Below, one piece after another: positions 18,301-30,300 of a stretch of 41,458 nt of DNA; the stretch's first letter is position 1; the number at the start of each line of letters is the position of its first letter. The stretch spans positions 1 through 41,458 of IMG/VR virus record IMGVR_UViG_3300017783_000059; one strand, 5' to 3'. The DNA is from a virus. The position numbers and the translations under genes are program-made. The notes under the pieces were generated by a model. It was not told where the DNA came from, made no database searches, and saw only the letters and a list, made by a program, of their open reading frames with translations.

Positions 18301-21300
18301 AGATGTTGCTACAATAGAAAAAGCAAAATACGCAACATCTTCTACAAAAGCAGTCGGATCTATTTCTGATATTAGAATTGTTAATGGTGGTGGTTTCTAT
18401 ACTAAAGTGCCGATTATTTCTAATATCGAATCAAGTAGAAAAATTGAAAGAGTTGAAATTGTAGAACCAGGCACAGAATATGCTGTTGGTCTCTATAATA
18501 GTGTGCCTATCAGTGGAGATGGTGAAGGTGGTCTTGTCTCTATTACAGTTGAAAATACTACCGATAGCGAAGGAGTATCTATTCCTGGTCAAATTACAAA
18601 AGTAACTGTTACTTCTCCTGGTAAAAATTATACTACCGCAACAATTGATGTTGATTCAATTTCAGGTATTCTTGGTGTTGTTCTTACTGGATCTGGTGCA
18701 GAATTAAATGTCATTATTCCTCCTGCTGGCACAGGAGCATCTATTTTTGCCACAGGTAGAAATATTGGTAAAATCAAACAACTTAAGAATAATAACTTTG
18801 GATATGATTACCCACATGACTACACTCTGAGACCAGAAATTTCTTTCCCACTTAATGCTCAGTTAATTAATACTAGTATTCTGGAAAGTATTCGCGTGTC
18901 AGATCCTGGTAGTGGATATTCTCAAGCACCAGCAGTTGTTATCACTGGTGGTGGTGGATCTGGTGCTATTGCAGAATCTACAATTCAAAATGGCAGATTA
19001 AGTCAAATTATTGTAAAAGATCCAGGTAGTGGTTATTCTTCCCCACCAACAGTTGAGTTGAAATCTTCTTTCAACTATGTTGTTAACCTAGATTTGGGAT
19101 TACTTCAGTTTGCATTCCCACATGGTATTATTAATGGTGCTCAAGTAACTTTAGAAGCAGTTGATATTGGTGATGGCGTAGAATTTCCTCTAGCCGCTGG
19201 TGCTATTGGTAGATTGAATTCTCAAACAACATATTATGCAATTTCTGGAGCAGAGCAATCTCTAGAAGCAGATCAGTTAAAACTTGCAATTACAGAATCA
19301 AATGCAGAACTTGGTGATGCTATTGGATATGTAAATGCTGGAATAGGTAGACAGCAAGTCTTAACTTCCTCGTTTGGTGGTGCTGCAGTAGCAAATGTTG
19401 TTACCTCTACTTTCCTTGAAGGTGAGCAAGTATATCAAGGCGATTCAATACAAAATGCTACTGCGACTGGTTTTGTTTCTGAGAATAATGGTTGGCAAAT
19501 TGGTCCTAGAATTTTAAAAATTGTAAATTATAACAACAACTTTAGCGTTGGTGAAAAAGTTACGGGAGTAATTTCCAAATCTGCTGGTGTAATTAGTGAT
19601 TTGAATATTGCTAGTGGCGTTCTTGAGATTGGTCCTATTACTAAAACTACAGGACAGTTTATTGATGATGTGGGTAAACCTTCTGAAATCATTCAAAAAA
19701 TCCAAGACTCTTATTATTATCAAGACTTCTCTTATGCAGTTAAGTCCTCGGTTTCTATTAATGATTGGAAAAACATTCTTATCAAGAATGTCCACCCAGC
19801 ATCCTTTAAAGTATTTGGTGAGTTGAATATCACCGAAAATGCAGTAATTCCAAACAAAGAAATTGATTTCCAATTAACTAAGTCTGTTGAATTGGCAAGA
19901 AACGCAATTGTCCCCAACATTCAAAACTTTGCACTAGCAGAACCAATTTATCAAGATTTCAATAATACTGAAGTCTTATTCAGACAGAAGAGACTAACTT
20001 CTTCGGAGAATATTCTTACTTCTGTTGTCCAAAGACTTGATGATATTTCAAATCTGTTTGATGGTATCCGTACACAATTCCCACTGACAATTGATCAGAA
20101 TAATATTGTTGCTGATGCAAAACAGTTGATGATCGTTTTGAATGGTGTTGTCCAAACACCAGAAACTGCGTTTAAAGTATTAAGTGACTCTATTGTATTC
20201 AGCGAGCCTCCTTCACCTCCAGCAAGTATCAAATATGCAAGTGTCACAATTGAGCAGATAAGTATTGTCCAATTTGAATTTTCTAATCAGAGTGGCACGC
20301 CTCCAGATGATAACCAAATTGGTGCGGTCATTGTTGGCACACAGTCTGGTGCTAGAGCCCAACTTACAAAAGTACTTGGCACTAATAATGTTGGTAACCT
20401 TGAGTTGGAAGGTTTCATTGCTGAGGGAGTCTTTATTGCAAATGAATTATGCACGATTAATGCTACTGGATATGCTGCAAACTTACAATCAACTTCAGTA
20501 CCAACTCAAGGATCTCTATTCTTCTATGGAGAAGAAATTAGAAATCTAGATGGAGATGAGGCAGTAATCGAGAGAGTAAACCTACAAACAGGTCAAGAAA
20601 CACCAATTGCAGAGTTAAGATATGCTATCGGTCTTTCTACAACTGTATTTGAAGTAATTCCTAGCACAGGAATTGCTGCACCAGTACTTGATGTGTTTGA
20701 ATTGAATGAAAATTATCAAATCGGATCTGAAATTGTCACAGTAACTGGTATTACTCAAAATGTTGATTCTACTACACTAGAAGTTAGTAGAGAGCAAAAT
20801 GGCACTGCTCTTTCTGCACAGCAAGCAGGAGTGCCGATATATGGGACTCAGATTGAAATTACAAATCAATTGGTTATTAGTAAGACAACTGGTACTTATC
20901 AATCAACTCCAGGTCTATTTGATATTCAACTAAACGATGTTATTATTGCATCACAATCTGGAGTTGTGGCAAGAGTTATTGGAACTAGTGCATATCAAGA
21001 TCCCTCAACACAACAATTTATTAGTCAGATTAATATTTCTGATGGATCTTCATTCTTTGGTCTTCTGTTTAATAGAATTACTTCTCCAGAATTCCCTAAT
21101 ATTGTTATTGATGATATTTCACAATCTCAGGTTAATGTAGTCGAATATGGTGATAATATATCTCTATTCAGCTCTAGTTTCCCAGCAAATGAATTTATCA
21201 ATAATTACAGCATCATCTATGATAATGCTGTAGGAACCTTCCAAGATAATGAGTTTATTAGAAATTGGAAGTTTGATTATGGAAATTCATCTGATGATTT

Positions 21301-24300
21301 TGCTGCAAATGAAGAAGTAAATGTAAGGAAACTTACATTCAAAGATGCAGTTGGTGATGGATTCTTCACAGCGGGTCAAATTTTAAGATCTCCAAATTCT
21401 AAGGCAGAAGTTATTGGATACAATCAAGCGAGAAGTATCATCTATCTTAGTAAGATGGCTAGGACTCAATCAACGGGTGAAGATTATCATAATATGACGT
21501 TTGTTGCAGGTGCAGAAATAAACACATATAATGAAAAGTTTGGTAATGCTTGCTTAGCACTTTCTAAGGGCACTTCTGCTCATACTTTCGTAAGTGCTAC
21601 AGAGAATGGAATCACCGCAGGTGGTGGCGCTACAGGCACCTTTACTGCTGCTACAGGCACCACATATGATGCTATCACTGGTGATATGATCATTGAGATT
21701 GGCACACATACCTTAACTACATCTAATACTGTTACTATTGTTGCTAGTGGTGTTACATTTACTTGTGCATCTGATAACAATACAGCAGAGTATAGTTATC
21801 CTAGAGCGACTGATCCTCAGTTTGGTCAAGCAATTGCAATCTCTGCTGTAACTTCCACAACTATCACAGTCAATGTGGGTGCTGTCCCTGTTGATGAATA
21901 TTTAACTATCCCAACCTCTACAGAGTTTGGATTCGGCACAGGAGATTTCACTCTTGAATTATGGATGAAGACTAACTCTATCGCTTCTGGTGGTAAAACC
22001 CTGTTAGACTTTAGATCCGCAACTGCTGAAGTTGCTCCTTATCTGTATCTTGACGGTGCAAATCTGAAGTATTATGTAAATGCTGCAGAAGTAATTACAG
22101 GCACAACTAACTTTGCAGTCAACAACTGGTATCACATTGCTATTTCTAGATCTTCTGGAACAACAAAACTATTCTTGAATGGTGTCCAAGAAGGTAGTGA
22201 TTATGCCGATACTAATGATTATGGCAGCACAAAACCAATTCGTATTGGTGCTGCTTGGAATGCTACTAATGTATTGCCTGGTTATATTGATGAATTGAGA
22301 GTATCTACAAATGCTCGTTATACTGCAGACTTTGGTAATCCTACGGGCATTTTCCAAGGTGACGCCAATACTGTGCTTCTAATTCACTTTGATGGTGCTC
22401 AGGGACAAACTTATACTGATGATTGGTCTGGTGAAGCAAATTGGACTAGAAGTGACTTCTTTAATAATGATGCAATTCTAGCAACTAAGAGATCCACGAA
22501 TGGATCTAATTCTCAGCATAGTAATAATACTCAGAGATATTATGATGCTGCAAGTCTAATTGAAAATAACAGGGACTTCATTGGTGCTGAAACTCAAGCA
22601 CTTATCCAAGTATCTCTGCCATATACACTTGATACATCAGCAGTTACTAATACTATTACAGCAAGTGACTATCTTTCAATGGGAAGTAACACATACTTTG
22701 GTAAGTCTGTTGGTATTACTCAAGATAAAATTGTTGTTGGATCTTATGAAGCAGATATCCAAGGTGTTGGTAATAATCGTGGTGCAGTTTACACTTATAA
22801 TCTAGATGGCACAGGTGAAGTTAAGATTGCTACTCCAACAGGTGGTGGTGGTGATGACTTTGGTTGGGATGTCGATGCATTCTATTCCACTGCCGATTCT
22901 ACATCCAAACTTGTAGTTGGTGCTCCATTCTATGAGCCATCTTCCTCCTACAGCAACAGTGGTATTGCATATATCTACAATGCTGATGGCACAAATCAAG
23001 TAATACTAAATGCTGATGTTATTACTAGCAATAACAGATTTGGTTATTCTTGTGCTGCAGGTGGTGGTAAGGTTGCTGTTGGTGCTTATGGCGATGATAC
23101 CTATCGTGGATCAGTCTTCATCTTTGATGAAGATGGTACAAATCGCATTAAGGTAACTGCGAGCGATAGTGCTACCTATGATTACTTTGGTTTCAGTATT
23201 GCTATTGCAAACAATAAACTAATTGTTGGCGCTTATGGTCATGAAGATACTGGTTCTGGTAGAGGATGTGTTTACGTTTATGATTTAGATGGCACAAATG
23301 AGGTCAAGATTCAAGCAAGCGATGCAGAAAATGGTGATGCATTTGGATTTAGTGTTGCTGGTGATGGAGATAAGATTTTGGTCGGTGCTTACAGTGAAGA
23401 CACTGGTGCAAGTGGCGCAGGATCTGCATACTTATACAATTATGATGGCACAGGAGAAATTAAATTCCAGTCAAATGATGTGCAGAGTGGAGACCAGTTT
23501 GGTCATGGAACGTTGCTGGTTGATGGTGAATTCATCATTGTTGGTAATGTATCTTATGATGGTATTAGTTCTAATGGTGGTGCTCTGGAGAAATTTATCT
23601 ATGACAGTGATGCTGGCACAGTAACATATGATTCTACCCTACCACTTCCTTCTCATACTAGCAGTTTCCATGGTGAGTTCCGAGGCGGTAATATAGCATA
23701 TGACACTACTGCTCGTAAGATGGTCTATGGTAATAGATATCAGACCGTTACAGGATTGACTCGTTCGGGTCAGGTCTTTGTCTTTGATTACAATCAATCA
23801 TCTACTGCATCAGGTTTTGACACTCCTATCAAGGAAACCTTAACTGCTCTTGTGGACGATCTTCGTGGTGGAAGTAATAGTCATATTTGGGATAATGCTG
23901 CTACTTATGTAAATAGATCTTCTTTACCGATTACATCCTTACTTAAGTTTATTGGTCAGGAAGCATCTCTGATTTCTGGATATACATCATTGAAGACAAT
24001 AATTCAAAATGTCATCAATAATTATCCTTTAACCGTTACTGGATCTCATGGAATTATTCAATTCACTGATGTTTCAATAACAGATTCTTCATATCCAACT
24101 CTAACAAAACTTACTCCAACAAACGTAGACTATAATGCTACAACTGGAGATATGGTTATTACCGTTGTTGGTCATACTTTAACAACAGCAGATGTAATTT
24201 CAATTGCTGAAGAGTCTTTGAAATTCACATGTAGTAGTGATGGAAATGTAAGAGTCCTATCGCATCCTCGTGTTAGTGACACTCGCGCTTTTAATGCAGC

Positions 24301-27300
24301 ATTGAGAATCACTGCGACAACAACTGATACATTTACAATAAATGTTGGTGCTTCTCCAGCAGATCAGCAATATACTCATCAATTCTCTTCTGCTGATGCT
24401 GATGCAATCACGGTTTTGGATTATACTACTGGTGATTGTGCTGATGTTACAACAACAAATGATAACCTAATTGATATTGTTATTGATACCTTAAATGAAG
24501 GTAGTGGCACAACTACAAACACGGCAGATGGTGATCATCTCGCCACAGTTACTAAACTATCTCCAGCTTATGAATTCCTTGGTGGTACTGTTGATGGATT
24601 CTATGAGATTCCTCTAACAGTAAGCAACTCACTTCCTAATGATCAAGTATTCTATACCAATAGAATTGGAAAAGAATCTAGAAACCGTTATATTGATGCT
24701 GCAAATCTAATTAGACTGAATAGTTCGGTCATCGTAGATAAAGCATCATTCGATCTTCTAGCAAGATATCCAGACTTGGCAAATGATATGCCAAGAAACG
24801 ATCCTAATAATACTGATGATCCTAATGCAGGCACTCGTCGTTGTCAGACTGATTTGGCTCTATTGTTGGCATCTCTTGCTGATGATATTGAAAATGGTGG
24901 AAGTAAAAATACGGTTACTGTTTCTAACTTCTATCTTGGTGTTAATGATGCGTTGAATCATATCAGACTTCAAGTCTGGCAGTCTCTATTCGCACATGAT
25001 CGTCTTGGATTCTATATGAAGCAGGCGATCAATGGTAATCTTGTATCCGATGTTGGCACTGATGATATCATTGTTGGTGATTGGGGTATTACTGATGATG
25101 CGATAGTCAATTTCACACCTACAGCAGCAACTTATGACGCTGCAACTGGTGTCATGGTTATTACTATTGGATCACATAGTCTTGCTTTAGGACGCCGCAT
25201 TACAATCGCAGATAACTCACTAACATTCACTTGCACTTCTGATGGTAATGTTTCTAATGAGACATATCCACGCACAACTGACCCTGCATCTGGAGTAAGT
25301 CTTGAGGTTACCGCTTCCACAGCAACAACGATTACAGTCAACGTTGGTGCATCTCCTGCAGGTCAGCAATATGCACATACATTTGTAAGTGCTGCTGCAA
25401 ATGCAGTAAGCACAGCTGGTGAGTGTGCAAATGTTGAGACGGCAATTGATACATTAATTGATACCTTGAATGATGCTATTGCACCTGTTAGTGCAAATAA
25501 CAACTATCGTATTGCAGCAGATAGACTTTACTTCAATAGACTGTTTATCCAGGAAGAGGTTCTAGGATCTATTATTGACGAATTTACTTATTCGGTTGGA
25601 GGCACTACCTACAATTCCTATGACTTCAGTGGAGATAATAATCAAGAGCAGTTGAAAGATGATATCAATCTCTTCATTCTTTCTGCAATTTCTGATTTAC
25701 AAACGGGTGGTAGCAATAGCAGTATTGATGCAATCTCTACATTCTTGGATTCTAGACTTGAAGTTACGAGAATCGAAGATATTCTCACAGTCTTTATTTC
25801 TATCCTGAAAGAAGTTAAAACCCTTGGTATTAAGGCATTAAGAAATCAACTTTACAGTTTAAATGAGGGGACACAAACATCTCCAAATTATCAAGGACAA
25901 TTTACATCTCAATCTACATATCGCGATAGCGAATCTATTAGTGCTACTGATTTGAATGACTTCTCTTTCAGATTCCGAGATCTGATAGAAATCGTCATTA
26001 AGACCATTGCTCCTTCTGATATTATCGGTATGGGCGATGCAGCAAAACAAATATTATTTAATGAGCACTACTATGAATCTGAAATTTCTTCTATTGTTAA
26101 TACTCAATTTGGATCAAATACTTGGCAGTATACAGATTTCCTAAATGGAATTTTGAAAGATGTGCTTCATGATGCTATTATTACCAATACCACATCTTCA
26201 AATAGTCAAACTGCTAGAAGAATTTCTCTCTTGAGAGAAGGTGTTGTCAGTGAGATTGTATTTACTGCTGGCACAGGATATAGATCTGCCCCAACTATTA
26301 CACTTGATCCTCCTGGCACTGGTATTACAGCAACTGCAGAAGTAGTATTGGATACTTCTGGTAGTCTTTCAAGTTTGTCTATCACTACTCCTGGATCTGG
26401 ATATACATTCTCCCCAGATCTGGTATTTACTGGATCTACGTTTGATGTAGGTGATTCTCATGGAGGTAGCTCAACTCTTACTAATGGTGCTGTAACTGCT
26501 GTTACATACGATGGTATCGTATATGATTTTAACAATTCAGTCACTAGTGCTTTAACATTAGGATCTGCAGTTTCTATGACTGCAGGCACAAGTGGAATGT
26601 TGACGGGTAGACAGTTACTATTGTTTGGCACTGGATCGGGCAGTCGCTTTGCATCTATCCAAACACCATTTGATACCACTTATGCAGAAACTATTAGAGT
26701 TTATGTTATTGCTGGTGGGAGTAGTAACGGTGGCAATGCTCCAGAAATTAATGAAGATTTGAAGTTATATTATTCTACTACTGGATCTAATTGGGTATTG
26801 ATTGATACACTTGTTGAGGGTGGATCAACTGGAACTTCTAAAGAATACACAAACTTTAATACTCTAAATTATGTTGATATAACCTTACCTACCCTTGCAA
26901 GAGCACAGACAATCTACTTCCGATTCCAGCAGGATCAGTATACCGATGGATCTTTTGATCAGTATGGTGTTACTAGAATTGGTTTGATCGATGGCGCTCA
27001 ACAGTTTAGTATCGATACAACGATTGCGGTAAACAATGCATCACTTGAAAGTGGCACACCATCTACCGCAGAGGTTGAACTTGTAACTGGTATTGGTATT
27101 GCTGCTATCAATATTACTAATCCTGGATCAGGATACGATCCTGCAAATCCACCTACGGCAACTCTTACTGGTGGTGGCACCACTAATCCTGGCACTATTA
27201 CAGATCTATCTGTTTCTCTCGATAACAGCAGATTTATTGTTAATGCAGAAATTACTAATGGTAGTGGCACAACTGGTAATGTGTTAGAAGATTCTGGTAA

Positions 27301-30300
27301 TAATCTTTATATTGGATCTATCACTGGATCTGGATTTGCAGATGGTGATACTCTGACACAAGGTTTGGTTACTGCAGAAATTCCTTCCAATGGTGTTGGA
27401 CCTGAAATTAATTATTATAATGATATCGCTAATGTTGAAACTATCAATACGGCAAGAAATATATCATCTTTAGTTGAAGGAGAAATTATCTCTGCAAACT
27501 TACTAACTAATCCAGAGTTTGCAACTACCAGCACTTGGAGACGATCGAGATCGAATCTTATTAATGCTGCTGCCCTTGCTCCAGATGCAACACAAACTGC
27601 AATTGCATGGAGATCAAATACTACATCGTCAACCTCCCATTATGTGTATCGGGATTATTATCTAACTGCATATGAAACATTAGATAATGGTAGTATCAGA
27701 TTTGATACTAGCAATACAACGTTTGATGAAGGTGCTCCTAGTGATGGATCGAAACGCCAGTTTACATATTCATTCTTCGCTAAGTCTGTTGATTATGATG
27801 AGCTTTACGTGCGAATCCAAGCTTATAATAGCTCAACTTCTCAGAGAATTAACTTCTCTAGAGTCAATATTGAGACTGGCGTTGTTAGCGGTATTAGTAG
27901 TCAGGGACAAGCATTTGATATTGAAGAATATGGTTCTGTCCCATATGGCAATGGGTGGTTTAGATTCTACTTCACATTCTCAGTTTCCTATGGATATTCA
28001 TTAGTCAGATTCTTCCAGTATCTCCGTGCTCCAGGAGGAGGTGGGACAGGATTCAGTGCAGACTTAAATGATGAAGCATATATGTGGGGTATGAAGTTAA
28101 ATGAGGGTGGACTTGATACTTACAGTTCTGAATCCAGTCAAATCTTCTATTCAAATACAGAATATAATGTTAAGAAATTTGCTATTGAAACTTTAGAAGA
28201 TCTTACTGTCAGTGCTTTAAATGGTGTCCTTGCTTCACCGTCAGGTAATTCTGGATTCACTTCATTCTATGACTCTGATTATGCTTCTTCTTATCAAACT
28301 GATACTATTGCCAGATTTATAAGACAAAATCTTAATATTATTTTAAATCAACTTCTTAATGGCAATTACTATGCAACGGTTACCACAAATAATGGAATCA
28401 CTATTCCCACATATACCTATGGCACAAGAGATCTTCTAGTACCACTTTCTGGTGCGATTGAAGATAGTGATTACATTTATGGCAAAACTAGCGATTCTTA
28501 CGCTGAAGTCTCAAATACTACTTTAAATGAAGCAAAAATTGTGAAGGTATTTAAGAGATTCCGTATTGAAGGTGATATTACAGATGGTCCATTTAATGTT
28601 AATGAGACTATTCAAAAGCAGGGAGATGCTACTGTAACTGGTATTGTTTATAGTATTCACTCGGATGCTAATTATGATTATCTTGATGTTGAAATAACTG
28701 GTCAACCATGGACTATTTTAGACACTATGGTTGGTGATGAAAATGGCACAACTGCACAAATTGGTAATATCCAAGATCGAATTCAAGTAATCGATCTCCA
28801 AGGTGATTTTGCTGAGGATATTCAGTTTGAAGGATACACATCCAATTCTGTTGCTACGCCAGATGAATTTGTCAAAATTGAAGCTGCTGTATTAACCAAT
28901 ACGGATGGCAAATTAGTTGTTGATACTGATTCATTAACTGGATTGTTTGAAGTTAATAGTGTAATTTATCCATCGACATCGAGATTGTATATTGATGTTA
29001 TCAAATATGGAGGATCTTTTGAGGTCAATGTTGGTGATCGAATTACATCTCTTGGTCATATTGTCCTTGGTATTACAATTCAAAATAATAGAAATATCTT
29101 TACTAAGGGTGGAATACTTTATAAGATTGTAAACGGTTTAAGAGACCCATCACAAAGAGCAATTATTACTGATGTTGATCTGGAAAATAATTTCCTTTAC
29201 GCAGTTGTGATTGAGGGCACATTTGGAAATGGTGTAACAGTCGCTCAATATACTGATATTAACCAACTTCCTATTGGTGAAGCATTAGTTTCAACTACTG
29301 TTGAAAATTCTGGGGCAGCTAGCGCAATCGTCCAGTCTATCCAAACGTTTGGTTTGAATCGTAGACTTTACCTAAGCGGAATTATCGGCACCTTCTCTTC
29401 TAGAGATTCCATCAAATCCGTTAATGGTTATAGATCTGCAATTACAAATCTTGTAGAATTGAAAGGTAGAGTCAAGAGAGCATTTAGAGGATTTGATGGA
29501 TCCCAGACTACATTTGATCTCACTATTAGTAATGGCATTCAATATTTACCTGATACTGAAGGTCATCTACTCACATTTATTAATGGCATCTTACAACCTC
29601 CTGGAGAAGGATTCACAACATTTGCGGATAAGATTCAGTTTACCGAGCCGCCTTCGCAGGGATCTGCATTTACAGGTTACTACGTTGGTAAACTAAGAAA
29701 ATTAGATGATATCTCTTTCGACTTCGATTCGCTAAGACAATCCTTCAACCTCAGAAGAAACGGAGTCTTCTACTCCTTGACCCTGACTGAAGGTGTCCAA
29801 TCCACCAACATCAGACCAGAAAATAACATTATCGTCTCGCTCAATGGTGTTATTCAAGAACCTGGAGTTGGTTTTGAAATCGTTGGTTCTAGAATCATCT
29901 TCTCTGAAATTCCTCGCGTGGGATCGACCTTCGTCGCATTCTCTTACGTTGGATCTGAGGCAGACGTTGATGCTGCTGAAGTTGTCCCACCAATCGAAGC
30001 AGGTGATTTCATTGACATCCAAGGCGAGACATCCGATCGTGAAGTTGCAGTTATCGAATCTTCCAACTCTCTGATTACCTTCGATTACCTTGGATCTATC
30101 TTTGGTAAGGATGCTCAGGGACAAGTGATACTAAATACTGGTTATATTTCCGACGTTAGAGTTACTTCTGCTGGATCTGGATATACTTCTAGACCTGTAA
30201 TTAGAGTTGATTCTATTAGTGGATTTGATGGAAATATTAAACCCCTGGTCGGTGTTGGTGGCGTAATTATTTCTAATAGCGGATCTAATTATGAGACTCC

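Noticed and set aside
19514-19873. A 119-residue open frame on the - strand inside gp7
   Set aside because: It is antisense to a strongly coding frame that includes the conserved W-x7-VHP motif. Its Asn/Ile/Phe-rich composition is that of a reverse shadow, and it has no ribosome site or promoter.
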